A stretch of DNA of 64,000 bases from CBDFHB01 sp965250115 (lineage in GTDB: Bacteria > Acidobacteriota > Vicinamibacteria > Marinacidobacterales > SMYC01): NCBI GenBank assembly GCA_965250115.1, contig CBDFNJ010000002.1:2914001-2978000 (forward strand), written 5' to 3'. The notes under the pieces were generated by a model that did no database searches, was not told the origin of the DNA, and saw only the letters and a list, made by a program, of their open reading frames with translations. Positions 51,289 to 61,361 of the stretch are shown piece after piece. The position numbers were made by a program, and so were the translations under genes. Position 1 is the stretch's first letter, and the number at the start of each line of letters is the position of its first letter.

Positions 51289-53724
51289 TCAGGACAACGT
51301 GATCGGGTCGACGTCGACGACCATCGCCTTCGCGGTACTCTCGTCGGAAAGCAAATGTCTCAGACAAGCTCTGACCTGCGCATGCTGCCGCCTCGGCACT
51401 TTGAGCAGAACCTGACAACGGTGCCGGCTCGCGACTTTCGATCGCACCGCAAAGGCCGGTCCCAGGACCTTGACCCCCTCGAGCTCGTTGCGTCTCAGAA
51501 ACGAAGCCGCACTCCTCGCGCGAGAGGTCGCCTCGGCCATCGAGTCTCCTTCGACGACGACGTTAATCAGCCTTACGACGGGCGGATACCGCAGCTCCTC
51601 TCGGAACTTTCGCTCCATTTCGTAGAAACCTGTGTAGTCCTGCGCTTGTGCGAACTGTAGGCTGTAGTGATCGGGAGCGAATGTCTGGATGAGCACCTGC
51701 CCTGGCCGCGGGCCTCGCCCGGCGCGGCCCGCGACCTGCGTCAGTAGTTGAAAGGTGCGCTCCGCGGCGCGAAAGTCGGGAGCCCCGAGGCCGTTATCCG
51801 CGGCGAGCACCCCGACGAGCGTCACCGCCGGAAAGTCGTGGCCCTTCGCGAGCATCTGCGTCCCGACGAGAATGTCGATCTCCTGCGCGGCGAAGCGGGC
51901 CAAGAGCGCTTCGTAGCTCCCCTTCTTTCGCATCGTGTCGCGATCCATGCGCGCCACACGGCTCTCGGGGAATAGCTCCCGAATCAGCTCTTCGATCCTC
52001 TCGGTGCCATAACCGACCTGTCTCAGGTACTCGCCACTGCACGTCTCGCATCGCTCAGGCGTCCCACGTCCGAGGCCGCAGTAGTGGCACACCGCGAGGC
52101 GAGCGCCTCGATGAAGCGTCATCGCGACGCTACACTCGGTGCACATCAAAGCGAGGCCGCACTGCCGGCACAAGAGCTGCCCCGCGTAACCCCTTCGGTT
52201 CAAGAGCACCATGGCCTGTTCGGAACCAGCGAGTCTCTCCGCGATCGCTTCCCGCAAAGGAGCCGAAAGCACCGTATCCGGGCCCTCGTCGCGCACGACA
52301 CCCCTCATGTCGATGAAATCCACCGAAGCGAGCGGGCGGTTCCCGATCCGGTCGGGAAGCTCGAGCAACTGATAGCGCGCCTCGACGGCCTGCGTGAATG
52401 ACTCGAGGGACGGCGTCGCGGAGCCGAGCACGACGACCGCGTTCTCGTTTCGGGCACGCAGGATGGCGACGTCCCGCGCGTTGTATCGAGGGCTCTCTTC
52501 CTGCTTGTACGAGCCCTCGTGCTCTTCGTCCACCACGACGAGCCCGAGCTCGTGCGCAGGGGCGAATACCGCCGCGCGGGCACCCACCACGACGCGTGCC
52601 TCGCCATGTCGAATCCGCCACCACTCGTCGCGGCGCTCTCCCGAGCCGAGCGCGCTGTGCAGGATCGCCACGCGTTCTCCAAACCGTCCATGGAGGTCTG
52701 CCGCGAGCCGCGGTGTCAAAGCGATCTCGGGGACCAGAATGAGAACCGACCTTCCTCGATCGAGAACGTCCTCCGCCGCACGCATATAGACTTCCGTCTT
52801 GCCGCTCCCCGTCACGCCCCAGAGCACGATGGGGCGGAATCCGTCCTCGTTGGCGGCCCCGACGATCTCCCGAACCGCCGCCTCCTGAGTTGGCGTGAGC
52901 TCGGGCCTTTTCAGCGGGGACGACGCCCGCAACCGCGCCCACGGAGTCTGAGCCACACTGTCGTGTCCGAGCAGGATGAAGCCTCGCCGCTCCATCGAAG
53001 CGAAAGGCCCGCGCTCAATTTTGAGCTCGTTCCGGATCGTCGAAAAGGCGACCGAGTCCGTGGCGACGGAGAGCAAGGTCAGCACGCGGATGGTCGTCGG
53101 GTGGAGATTCTCGCCACCCACGAGGGCCTCCCGGCCTTTGTTCGTGATCGCCGCGGTCCGAATGCGGCGCCCGCCACCTTTCGAAGACTCGGGACGTTGC
53201 CGGATGAGACCGGTCCGCAACAACGTGGCAAGCGTACCCGACACGCTCTTCTTTCCCACGGCCCTCGCGAGAGCTCGCGCGGTCATGGGACGGGTCAAGG
53301 CATCGAGAACCTGCACCGCAAGACCCCGTTCCCCCGATCGTTTAACTCCCTCGATGCTCTCGTAAACGAGACGCTCCCCTCGTGGGGTCTCGGGAGGGAG
53401 CATCGCACGGCAGACCAGACCGGGTGAGGCGAGGTAGTAGTCGGCGATGAAACGAGCTAGCTCGAGCTGTTTTGCGTCGAGGACCGGCTCGTCGTCCAAC
53501 AAACGGACGATCGGAAGCAGCTTCGCACCCTCAGGAAGGTCGGGCTCCTCCGCCCTCACTTCGGTGATGCAGCCGATGAGCGCTCGTGCGCCGAAACCCA
53601 CGCGCACCCGCGCCCCCGGTCGCGCTCTGAGAAGCTCCGCTGGAATCCCGTAAGAGAAGGTACGCGGAAGCGGCACGGGAAGGGCCACCTCCGCAAAGGC
53701 GGGATAAGCGTTACGCCTGCTCAT
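51289..53724 (-). CDS. priA: Primosomal protein N' (PriA helicase)
   Basis: The 811-residue protein opens with the PriA 3'-end binding region (FAEVALPVPLPRTFSYGIPA) and has Walker A GVTGSGKTEVYMRAA (about 300), the DEEH box VVVDEEHEGSYKQEESPRYN, the zinc-binding cysteines in CRQCGLALMCTECSVAM and CHYCGLGRGTPERCETCSG (about 518-565), and GTQMLAKGHDFPAVTLVGVL. PriA restarts stalled replication forks. It overlaps the udg stop by 14 bp and closes the msbA-priA series. Confidence 0.96.
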   Translation of the reverse strand: MSRRNAYPAFAEVALPVPLPRTFSYGIPAELLRARPGARVRVGFGARALIGCITEVRAEEPDLPEGAKLLPIVRLLDDEPVLDAKQLELARFIADYYLASPGLVCRAMLPPETPRGERLVYESIEGVKRSGERGLAVQVLDALTRPMTARALARAVGKKSVSGTLATLLRTGLIRQRPESSKGGGRRIRTAAITNKGREALVGGENLHPTTIRVLTLLSVATDSVAFSTIRNELKIERGPFASMERRGFILLGHDSVAQTPWARLRASSPLKRPELTPTQEAAVREIVGAANEDGFRPIVLWGVTGSGKTEVYMRAAEDVLDRGRSVLILVPEIALTPRLAADLHGRFGERVAILHSALGSGERRDEWWRIRHGEARVVVGARAAVFAPAHELGLVVVDEEHEGSYKQEESPRYNARDVAILRARNENAVVVLGSATPSLESFTQAVEARYQLLELPDRIGNRPLASVDFIDMRGVVRDEGPDTVLSAPLREAIAERLAGSEQAMVLLNRRGYAGQLLCRQCGLALMCTECSVAMTLHRGARLAVCHYCGLGRGTPERCETCSGEYLRQVGYGTERIEELIRELFPESRVARMDRDTMRKKGSYEALLARFAAQEIDILVGTQMLAKGHDFPAVTLVGVLAADNGLGAPDFRAAERTFQLLTQVAGRAGRGPRPGQVLIQTFAPDHYSLQFAQAQDYTGFYEMERKFREELRYPPVVRLINVVVEGDSMAEATSRARSAASFLRRNELEGVKVLGPAFAVRSKVASRHRCQVLLKVPRRQHAQVRACLRHLLSDESTAKAMVVDVDPITLS

Positions 53725-54430
53725 CGAGCAGGCGGCGAATGAGCTTCATGTCCTCCCAGCATTCGCGTTTCTTCGAGGCATCGCGAAGCAGATAGGCGGG
53801 GTGAAACGTCGGCACCAGCTTCGCACCCCGGAAGGGGAAAATGCGGCCGCGAATCCGGGTGATGCCTTCGTTCGTGTCGAGAAGGTTCAGCGCCGACACG
53901 CGACCGAGGGCGCAGATCACTTTGGGTCGGATGGCGTCGATCTGACGCTCTAGAAACGGGCGGCACGCCTCGACCTCCTCCGGCTCCGGGTCCCGATTCC
54001 GAGGCGGGCGGCATTTCACGACGTTCGCGATGTAGACGTCGTCCCGGGTCAAATCGATCGCCTCGATGATCTTGGTCAGGAGTTGCCCCGCGGGCCCGAC
54101 GAAGGGAATACCCTGCCGGTCCTCCTCCGAGCCCGGCCCTTCGCCGATGAACATCAGGTCGGCCTGGGGATTTCCGACCCCGAAAACGATATGGCTTCGT
54201 CCTTGGTGGAGCGCACAGCGGGTACAGTCGCCGAGATCGCTTCGAATCGCCTCGAGGCTCTCGTTCTCGACCTTCTTCGCGATCCGAGCCGCCGGGCGTC
54301 CTTCGATCCTCTCCACCCGCGTTACGTCAGGCCCTCGATCGAAGCCGAGACCCGTCATCGAAGCGTAGAATCGCAGCCGTTCCCTTAGTTGTTCGGCAAC
54401 CCAGGCCTTCTCGTCTCCCATCGAAGTCAC
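53711..54430 (-). CDS. Type-4 uracil-DNA glycosylase
   Basis: The 239-residue protein has the family-4 UDG motifs: GEGPGSEEDRQGIPFVGPAG (motif 1), the Fe-S cysteines in CTRCAL, VVKCRPPRNRDPEP and EACRPFLERQIDAIRP, and the C-terminal FHPAYLLRDASKKRECWED. It removes uracil from DNA. The N-terminus carries a 60-residue extension. It overlaps gmk by 4 bp and priA by 14 bp, so it is coupled in the operon. Confidence 0.93.
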   Translation of the reverse strand: MTSMGDEKAWVAEQLRERLRFYASMTGLGFDRGPDVTRVERIEGRPAARIAKKVENESLEAIRSDLGDCTRCALHQGRSHIVFGVGNPQADLMFIGEGPGSEEDRQGIPFVGPAGQLLTKIIEAIDLTRDDVYIANVVKCRPPRNRDPEPEEVEACRPFLERQIDAIRPKVICALGRVSALNLLDTNEGITRIRGRIFPFRGAKLVPTFHPAYLLRDASKKRECWEDMKLIRRLLDEQA

Positions 54431-55050
54431 TCTTTCCTGAACGAGTCGAGAATCGGGCGAATCCGCTCCTGAAGCAAGTGAGGTCGTGCTCTCTGGGCGA
54501 GCACGACCGCTTTGAACAGCTCAGAGGTCTGCTCGACGCTCTCGTTGATGAGGACGTAGTGGAAGTTCTTGTAGTGATGGACTTCCCTCCGCGCCTCTGC
54601 GAGCCGGCCATCGATGACCTCGGGCGTGTCCTGACGCCGACCTCGCAAACGCTCCTCGAGCACCTGGAACGAGGGCGGCAAGACGAACAAGGTCACCGCG
54701 TCGGGCACCGCCTCGCGCACCTGCGCCGTGCCCTGGACGTCGACGTCGAGAAGAATGTCCCTGCCGCTCGCACGCACTATGTCAGTCTCGACTCTCGACG
54801 TTCCATAGAGGTTACCGTGCACTTCAGCCCACTCGAGAAACTCTCCCTGCTCGACTTTCCGTCGAAACACGTCCTCAGTTACGAAATGGTAATCGACGCC
54901 GTCCCTCTCACTACCCCGCACGGGCCGGGTTGTCAACGAGACCGAAAACCCGATGTCGTCGAGCGAGCCGAGCAGGCGGCGAACCAGCGTCGTCTTGCCC
55001 GAGCCCGAAGGAGCCGAGATGACGAAGAGGCACCCGCGCCGATCGCTCAT
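54427..55050 (-). CDS. gmk: Guanylate kinase
   Basis: From the ATG at 55050 the 207-residue protein has the P-loop ISAPSGSGKTTLVRRL, SLTTRPVRGSERDGVDYHFV (GMP-binding), FLEWAEVHGNLYGTS and DVDVQGTAQVRE. It converts GMP to GDP. The upstream part of the same frame is Arg/His-rich and lies in yicC antiphase, so the start at 55050 is used; it overlaps yicC by 4 bp. Confidence 0.96.
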   Translation of the reverse strand: MSDRRGCLFVISAPSGSGKTTLVRRLLGSLDDIGFSVSLTTRPVRGSERDGVDYHFVTEDVFRRKVEQGEFLEWAEVHGNLYGTSRVETDIVRASGRDILLDVDVQGTAQVREAVPDAVTLFVLPPSFQVLEERLRGRRQDTPEVIDGRLAEARREVHHYKNFHYVLINESVEQTSELFKAVVLAQRARPHLLQERIRPILDSFRKE

Positions 55051-55925
55051 TCGATGTTCTGCACCTGTTCTCGCACCCGCTCGAGCTCGGCCTTCATCGC
55101 GATGACGTGCTCGGTGATCGCGGCGTCCTGACACTTGGAACCAATGGTATTGACCTCGCGATTCATCTCCTGGACGATGAAGTCGAGCTTCTTGCCGCAG
55201 GGACCCTCGGAGACCACGGTGCCGCCCCACAGCTCGAGGTGACTGCGAAATCGAGTGACCTCCTCCGCGATGTCAGCCCGTTCGACGAGGCGGGCGACTT
55301 CCATCGCGATGGCCGGAGGCTCCACTGCCGTCCCGAGGAGCTCTTCGACTCGCACCTGCAGCTGCTCGCGCTTCTTGTCGCGGCTCTCGGCCGACCGAGA
55401 CTCAACGCGGTCGAGTCGCTCCGAAAGCTCACTAATGCGCCCCGCGACATCCGTTGACATCTCGCTACCCTCGGCCGCACGCATGCTCGTGAAGTCGGTA
55501 ATGGACTCGACGAGTGCTGGCTCGAGCGCCTCCCAGATGCCTTGTCCCTCGGAAAGGTCACGCTCCTTGACTTGAAAGGCAGGCGAGAACGACACCAAAT
55601 CCGAAAGCGCGAGATCCTTGGCCACGTCATTTTCCTTTGCGACCTCGCCCGCGAGTCGGACGAACTCGCTCATGAGAGGGCGGTCGACCACGATCTCGTA
55701 GACGCTTTCCATCAGGGGCCTGACATTAATAGTGACGTCGACCTTGCCGCGACTTAGCTCCGCGCTCACGCGATCGCGAATCTTCTTCTCCAGCGCCACG
55801 AGACCAGACGCGCCGCGAACTCGCAGATCGAGGTAGCGGTGGTTCACGCTGCGAATCTCCACGACGACCGCATAGGACGCGCTCGATGAGGACGCCCGTG
55901 CGTAGCCTGTCATGCTCTTGATCAC
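55047..55925 (-). CDS. yicC: YicC-family endoribonuclease
   Basis: The 292-residue protein begins MIKSMTGYARASSSSASYAV and has IRSVNHRYLDLRVRGASGLV and the C-terminal GKKLDFIVQEMNREVNTIGS, KCQDAAITEHVIAMKAELER, hallmark blocks of the YicC family. YicC is an endoribonuclease that affects small-RNA stability. It overlaps gmk and msbA by 4 bp each, as in many genomes where yicC-gmk are linked. Confidence 0.93.
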   Translation of the reverse strand: MIKSMTGYARASSSSASYAVVVEIRSVNHRYLDLRVRGASGLVALEKKIRDRVSAELSRGKVDVTINVRPLMESVYEIVVDRPLMSEFVRLAGEVAKENDVAKDLALSDLVSFSPAFQVKERDLSEGQGIWEALEPALVESITDFTSMRAAEGSEMSTDVAGRISELSERLDRVESRSAESRDKKREQLQVRVEELLGTAVEPPAIAMEVARLVERADIAEEVTRFRSHLELWGGTVVSEGPCGKKLDFIVQEMNREVNTIGSKCQDAAITEHVIAMKAELERVREQVQNIE

Positions 55926-57676
55926 GGTTCGCTCGTCACCGTCTCGGGAGACGCCCCGAGCGCGAATTGAAGCTCGTAGAGGCGGCGGTAGGCGCCGTCT
56001 GCCTTCTGGATGAGCTCCGCGTGCTTGCCCACCTCTCGAACGCAGCCGTCCTCGATCACGATGATTTGATCGGCGCGCCGGACCGTTGAGAGACGGTGCG
56101 CGATTACGAGCGTCGTCCTATCTGCCATGAGGTTGTTGAGCGCGTGCTGTACGAGAGCCTCGGACTCCGCATCGAGAGAGCTCGTCGCCTCGTCCAAGAC
56201 GAGGATTGGAGGATTCTTCAAGATGGCTCGCGCGATGGCAATGCGCTGACGTTGCCCACCGGAGAGCCGCTGACCGCGCTCCCCGACCTCCGTGTCGAAC
56301 TTCTGTGGCAGCTCCTCGATGAACTCGAGCGCGCAGGCCGCTTGTGCGGCCCGCCGCAGCGCCTCCTCCGCCACCGAAGCGAGGCCATAGGCGATGTTGT
56401 TCCGGACCGTATCGTTGAACAGGATGGTCTCCTGTGTGACGAGGCCGATCTGCCCTCTCAGCGAGGAGAGGGTCGCCCCACGAATGTCCACGCCGTCGAA
56501 GAGCACCGCGCCGCCCGTCGGATCGTAGAACCGTGGCACGAGGCTTATGAGCGTGCTCTTCCCCGCCCCGCTCGTACCAACCAGGGCAACCACCTGCCCC
56601 GCTTCTATGGTCAGATTGATCCCTTCCAGAGTCGGGCCGTCTCGTTCCTCGTAGACGAAGTCCACGTCGTGAAACTCGATTCGCCTATTGAGCGGCGCGA
56701 GCTCGACGGCGTCGGGGGCCTCCTGAATCTCCTGCGCGGTGTCCAGAAGGCCGAACATGCGATGCGCCGCTGAGAGAGCCTGCTGGAACGTCGCGTTGAC
56801 GCGGGAAAGCTTCTTGATCGGCGTGTACATCAGGAAGAGCGCGGCCATGAACGACGTAAACTCACCGGTGGTCATGGTCCCGCTCGAGATCCGGCCGCTC
56901 CCGTACCAGATTGCAGCGGCCAGCCCTAGGCCTCCAACGACCTCCATGATCGGCGGCAGGATGGAGATGACTCGGGTGATGCGCATGTTGGTTCGGAACA
57001 ACCGTTCCGTCACGGTCTGGAAGCGGTCGGTCTCGAAGGCCTCCATCCGGAACGCCTTCACGATGCGACTCCCGGAGATCGTCTCCTGCAAGATATTGGT
57101 AATGTCACGCCAGCGCTCGAGCCCGGTGTCCGTTGTCCGGCGGAGCTTGCGCCCCAGCGTCACGAGCGGATAGACGGCGAGGGGCGCGGTGATCAAACAA
57201 AAAACAGCCAGCCTCCAGTCGTAATAGAACAGAAGCGCGCCGTAGCCGACGACAGCGAAGCTCTGCATCAGGAGGTCCCCGACGGCCTCCGAGACGGCGA
57301 GCTGGATCTTCTCCACATCGTTCGTGATGTGGCTCATGAGCGTCCCGGTAGGTTTTCGTTTGAAGAAACCGACGGACTGGCGAATGACGTGCTGATAGAG
57401 CCGATTCCGCAAATCCATCACAGTTCGCTGGCCCACCCAACTCATGAGGTAGGTGGCGAAGTAGGAGAACAACCCCTTCGAGAAGTACAAAACGATGATC
57501 AGGCCCGCGATAGGACCCAGATTGACGTTCTGGATCAGAACGTCGTCGAAAATAGGCTTGATAAGGTAGGCAAGCCCCGCCGAGGTCGCGCCGAAGCCCA
57601 CCATGGCAAGGCAGGCCAAGAGGAAACGGCCTCGGTAACGCCAGGAATGGGAGAGAAGGCGGCGGAGCTCTTTCAC
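55922..57676 (-). CDS. msbA: Lipid A-core ABC transporter MsbA
   Basis: The 584-residue half-transporter has six membrane helices (about 18-300) and an ABC domain with Walker A VALVGTSGAGKSTLISLVPR, signature LSGGQRQRIAIARAIL, and Walker B ILVLDEATSSLDAESEALV. MsbA flips lipid A-core across the inner membrane. It lies in an envelope-biogenesis series with ugd and galE. Its start is 70 bp downstream of the aminotransferase stop on the same strand, suggesting one transcript. Confidence 0.93.
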   Translation of the reverse strand: MKELRRLLSHSWRYRGRFLLACLAMVGFGATSAGLAYLIKPIFDDVLIQNVNLGPIAGLIIVLYFSKGLFSYFATYLMSWVGQRTVMDLRNRLYQHVIRQSVGFFKRKPTGTLMSHITNDVEKIQLAVSEAVGDLLMQSFAVVGYGALLFYYDWRLAVFCLITAPLAVYPLVTLGRKLRRTTDTGLERWRDITNILQETISGSRIVKAFRMEAFETDRFQTVTERLFRTNMRITRVISILPPIMEVVGGLGLAAAIWYGSGRISSGTMTTGEFTSFMAALFLMYTPIKKLSRVNATFQQALSAAHRMFGLLDTAQEIQEAPDAVELAPLNRRIEFHDVDFVYEERDGPTLEGINLTIEAGQVVALVGTSGAGKSTLISLVPRFYDPTGGAVLFDGVDIRGATLSSLRGQIGLVTQETILFNDTVRNNIAYGLASVAEEALRRAAQAACALEFIEELPQKFDTEVGERGQRLSGGQRQRIAIARAILKNPPILVLDEATSSLDAESEALVQHALNNLMADRTTLVIAHRLSTVRRADQIIVIEDGCVREVGKHAELIQKADGAYRRLYELQFALGASPETVTSEP

Positions 57677-57746
57677 GGCTTCCGATATGCTAACGCCGCG
57701 GGGTTTTTCTTGCGACCACGTGCCTCGGGGAACCGTTCTTCCGCTC

Positions 57747-58949
57747 CTACCATGTAAGGGCCCTTCCCAGTCGTTTCACACCCTCTTCGATCTCGTCAGC
57801 CGACACGAAGCTGAACGACAACCGCATGAACTGGCGGCCGCTGCCGTCGTCGTAGAATGGAGTACCGGCGACGAAAGCCGTTTTTTCCTTCTCGATCACC
57901 ATGGGCAGGAGCGCCTCCGTATCGACCGATTCGGGAAGTCGAACCCACACGAAAAAACCGCCGCTCGGATGAACCCAGTGTGCCTCCGAGGGAAAGTGCC
58001 GTTTCATCGCGTCTTCCATGAGGTTGCGCTTGCGTCGGTAGAGCTCGATCGAGGCTTCGACCTGCTCGTCGATGAACCCGCGAGACCCGTAGTCGTAGGC
58101 GAGCCGCTGGGTCAGCGAATTGGCGCATTGATCGGTACCGTGCTTGCAGAGCCCGAATGCATCCACGAGCTTGGGCTCGGCAGCGACCCAACCGAGGCGA
58201 ATCCCGGGTCCGAAGATTTTCGAGAAGGTATGTACAAAGATGACGTTGTCTGGAGCCAGAGATTTGAGAGAAGGGAACTTCGAGCCATCGAAGTCGAGCT
58301 CGGCGTAAGCGTGGTCCTCGACGATCCTCACTCCGAAACGCTCGCAGATCGAAACGATGCGGTGGCGACGCGATTCGGACTCGGTGGCACCCGATGGATT
58401 CTGAAACGATGGGATCACGTAGAGAAATCGCGGACGGGTGTCGGCCCGTTCCAGCGCTCGGAGGCGCTCCTCGAGCGCGTCGGGGTCGAGACCCTCGTCG
58501 TCGGTCGGCACCGCGACCACCCGAGCCCGGTAAGCGTGAGCGATGTGGAGCGCTATCATGTAGGTTGGCGCTTCCACGAGAACGACATCGCCCTCGTCGA
58601 GAAGCGCCATCGCAACGAGGTTCAAAGCCTCGACTCCCCCCGAGGTAACGAGAATATTTTCTCGGCGGGCAGGAACCTTCTCCCGCACGGTCATCCTCTC
58701 CGCAATCCAGTCACGGAGCTTCGTATAGCCCGGATTCGGACCGTAGTTCATGGAAGCTTCGCCCTCGTCGCGAAGCACACGATCCATCGATTCACGGATC
58801 CGAGCCATCGGGAACACGCTCGGATCGGGAAGGCCACCCGCGAAGGAGATCACTTCGGGCCTTTCGGCGAGCTTCAGAATCTCCGTCACCGCACGCGAGC
58901 GCTCGAGGAGCGCGAGTCGCGCGGCGAAATCAGTCGTTTTCGTAGCCAT
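57747..58949 (-). CDS. PLP-dependent aminotransferase (class I)
   Basis: From the ATG at 58949 the 400-residue protein has VISFAGGLPDPSVFPMARIR, the PLP-binding region LVTSGGVEALNLVAMALLDE, YVIPSFQNPSGATESESRR and the PLP-lysine in HTFSKIFGPGIRLGWVA. It resembles 2-aminoadipate or multi-substrate aminotransferases of the AAT-I family. Overlap of 20 bp with galE suggests it is read in the same operon. The amino acid substrate is not determined. Confidence 0.9.
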   Translation of the reverse strand: MATKTTDFAARLALLERSRAVTEILKLAERPEVISFAGGLPDPSVFPMARIRESMDRVLRDEGEASMNYGPNPGYTKLRDWIAERMTVREKVPARRENILVTSGGVEALNLVAMALLDEGDVVLVEAPTYMIALHIAHAYRARVVAVPTDDEGLDPDALEERLRALERADTRPRFLYVIPSFQNPSGATESESRRHRIVSICERFGVRIVEDHAYAELDFDGSKFPSLKSLAPDNVIFVHTFSKIFGPGIRLGWVAAEPKLVDAFGLCKHGTDQCANSLTQRLAYDYGSRGFIDEQVEASIELYRRKRNLMEDAMKRHFPSEAHWVHPSGGFFVWVRLPESVDTEALLPMVIEKEKTAFVAGTPFYDDGSGRQFMRLSFSFVSADEIEEGVKRLGRALTW

Positions 58950-59931
58950 CGGGAAAGCGCTCCTTGAACCCCCAAGCCGTCTCGACAAGGCTCTCGAGCT
59001 CGGTGAAACGCGGCGCCCAAGCGAGCTCACCTCGTATCTTCTCGGACGAGGCGACGAGACGGGCCGGATCCCCGGGCCGTCGGGGGGCTATCTCGCGCGA
59101 GACTTCGCGACCACTCACGCGCTCTACGGTCTCGATCACCTCCAGCACCGAGTGGCCGCTTCCCGTCCCGAGGTTGTAGCTCGTCGACGCGCCTCCCCCG
59201 CGCAGACGTTGGAGTGCCAGAATGTGCGCGGCCGCGAGGTCCTGAACGTGGACGTAGTCGCGAATGCAGGTGCCGTCGGGGGTGTCGTAGTCATCGCCGA
59301 AAATGGACAACACGGTGCCTCGGCCGAGCGCGGCCTCACAAGCAAGCGGGATGAGATGGGTCTCGGGGCGATGGTCCTCGCCGATCTCGCCGCTCTCGTG
59401 GGCTCCGGCAGCGTTGAAGTAACGCAGGCTGACGTGCCGGATTCCGAACGCGACCTCGAAATCCACGAGCGCCCTCTCGAAAGCGAGCTTCGTCCGTCCA
59501 TAGGCATTGATGGGGTTCTGCGGATGGTCTTCCGCGATCGGAGTGCGGACCGGCACGCCGTAGGTAGCACAGGTCGAGGAGAAGATTATCGCGGACACCC
59601 CGTGCCGAGCCATGGCGGACAAGAGGTGGATGCCACCCGTCACGTTGTTCCGATAGTACTTGACGGGATCTATGACCGACTCGCCGACGTAAGCCTTGGC
59701 CCCGAAGTGCACTACGGCCTCGAAGGGCTCGCGGGTGAAGAGCTCGTCGAGCGTCTTCTCCACAGCCGGGTCCGCGAGATCGGCGCGAACGATTTCCACG
59801 CCCGCGGCCGCGATCTCGTGCCCTTCGCTCAGGTCGTCAAGGACCACGACGCGCTCGTCGAGCTCGAGCAGCTCCCGCAGCGCATGGCTGCCCACATAAC
59901 CCGCCCCCCCGGTAACGAGAAGGGCCGACAC
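58930..59931 (-). CDS. galE: UDP-glucose 4-epimerase
   Basis: From a GTG at 59931 the protein (333 residues) has the NAD Rossmann motif LLVTGGAGYVGSHALRELLE, the catalytic Ser in FSSTCATYG and the Tyr-Lys pair in NAYGRTKLAFE, plus AAGAHESGEIGEDHRPETHL. GalE converts UDP-galactose and UDP-glucose. It completes the Leloir pathway with galK-galT at 2.7-4.9 kb. The stop of ugd is one base away from the start. Confidence 0.95.
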   Translation of the reverse strand: MSALLVTGGAGYVGSHALRELLELDERVVVLDDLSEGHEIAAAGVEIVRADLADPAVEKTLDELFTREPFEAVVHFGAKAYVGESVIDPVKYYRNNVTGGIHLLSAMARHGVSAIIFSSTCATYGVPVRTPIAEDHPQNPINAYGRTKLAFERALVDFEVAFGIRHVSLRYFNAAGAHESGEIGEDHRPETHLIPLACEAALGRGTVLSIFGDDYDTPDGTCIRDYVHVQDLAAAHILALQRLRGGGASTSYNLGTGSGHSVLEVIETVERVSGREVSREIAPRRPGDPARLVASSEKIRGELAWAPRFTELESLVETAWGFKERFPDGYEND

Positions 59932-59932
59932 C

Positions 59933-61243
59933 TCAGCCGCGCCCAACGCCGAAGTAGGTGAAGCCGAGCTCCTTCAGCGTATCGGGGTTGTAGATGTTGC
60001 GGCCATCGAAAATCACCGGCTCTTTCAGGAGAGCGCGAACCCGGTCGAAATCGGGCTCCCGAAACTCGTTCCATTCCGTGACGAGGACGAGCCCGTCCGC
60101 CCCGTCGCAGGCCTCGTAGCTCTTGCGGCAATAGGTTACTTCTGAATCGACGTCCATCAACTGGGTTCGCGCCTCGACCATCGCTTCCGGATCGAAAGCG
60201 CGGATTCGCGCGCCAGCAAGGACGAGCGCGCGAATCAGGGAAAGCGCTGGCGCTTCGCGCATGTCATCCGTCCTCGGCTTGAAGGCGAGCCCCCAGAGCG
60301 CGAGCGTTTTGCCCTTCAGATCTCCTCCGAGGTGGGCTCGAATCTTCTGGAGCAGAAAGAGCTTCTGAGATTCGTTGACACGCTCGGTCGCCTCGATGAT
60401 CTCGAGCTTCACACCGAAGTCCTGCGCGGTGCGGATCAGGGCTCGGATATCTTTCGGAAAACAGGAGCCCCCATAACCAATTCCCGGAAACAGGAACGGA
60501 TCACCGATGCGGCTATCGGTTCCTACCGCGCGGCGGACCTGCGCGACGTCCGCGCCGACTTTCTCGCACAGGCGCGCGATCTCGTTCATGAAGCTGATCC
60601 GGCTCGCGAGCATCGCGTTCGCCGCGTACTTGGTGAGCTCCGCGCTCTCGGGATCCATGACGAGGATGGGCTTGCCGGTTCGGACGAAGGGCCGGTAGAG
60701 CTCTTTGATCACCTCGGCCGTCTTCTCGTCGTCCGTTCCGATGACGACGCGGTCCGGGTTCATGAAATCGTCAATCGCAGCTCCCTCTTTGAGAAACTCG
60801 GGATTGGAGACGACTCCTACGGAATGCTCCGTCAAAGAAGCGATCCGCTGATGGACACTGCGGTTCGTGCCGACGGGAACCGTGCTCTTGATTACGACGA
60901 TTTTCGGCCCGTTCATAGCCCGGCCGATCCCATCAGCGACGGAGAGCACGTGAGACGTATCCGCGGAGCCGTCCTCGTCGGGCGGGGTTCCGACGGCGAT
61001 GAACAGGATCTTCGAGCGGTCTACCGACTCGTCGAAATCCGTGGTGAAGCTCAAGCGCTCCTCGGTAACGTTTCGGGCAACGAGCTCACCGAGCCCGGGC
61101 TCGTAGATGGGGATCTCACCCCGTTTGAGACGCTCGATCTTGTCAGCGTCGATATCGACGGCGGTGACGCAGTTGCCGTTTTCGGCCAGACAGCTGGCTA
61201 CGACCAGGCCGACGTAACCCGTGCCAATGATGGTGATTTTCAT
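59933..61243 (-). CDS. ugd: UDP-glucose 6-dehydrogenase
   Basis: The 436-residue protein has the NAD motif ITIIGTGYVGLVVASCLAEN, AVGTPPDEDGSADTSHVLSV, the catalytic Cys in PGIGYGGSCFPKDIRALIRT, and the C-terminal LALWGLAFKPRTDDMREAPA. It oxidises UDP-glucose to UDP-glucuronate for surface polysaccharide or lipid A sugars. It is the first gene of the minus-strand envelope series. Confidence 0.96.
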   Translation of the reverse strand: MKITIIGTGYVGLVVASCLAENGNCVTAVDIDADKIERLKRGEIPIYEPGLGELVARNVTEERLSFTTDFDESVDRSKILFIAVGTPPDEDGSADTSHVLSVADGIGRAMNGPKIVVIKSTVPVGTNRSVHQRIASLTEHSVGVVSNPEFLKEGAAIDDFMNPDRVVIGTDDEKTAEVIKELYRPFVRTGKPILVMDPESAELTKYAANAMLASRISFMNEIARLCEKVGADVAQVRRAVGTDSRIGDPFLFPGIGYGGSCFPKDIRALIRTAQDFGVKLEIIEATERVNESQKLFLLQKIRAHLGGDLKGKTLALWGLAFKPRTDDMREAPALSLIRALVLAGARIRAFDPEAMVEARTQLMDVDSEVTYCRKSYEACDGADGLVLVTEWNEFREPDFDRVRALLKEPVIFDGRNIYNPDTLKELGFTYFGVGRG

Positions 61244-61361
61244 TGAGTGACTGCTCTCCTGGCCCTCAAATCCGCGGAGTGGAACCGCTTATTGTATGCG
61301 GGAGCCTTCCCCGAATCAATGAAACCCAAGCACGGGGTCCGGGGTGCTAACATCTCGCGGA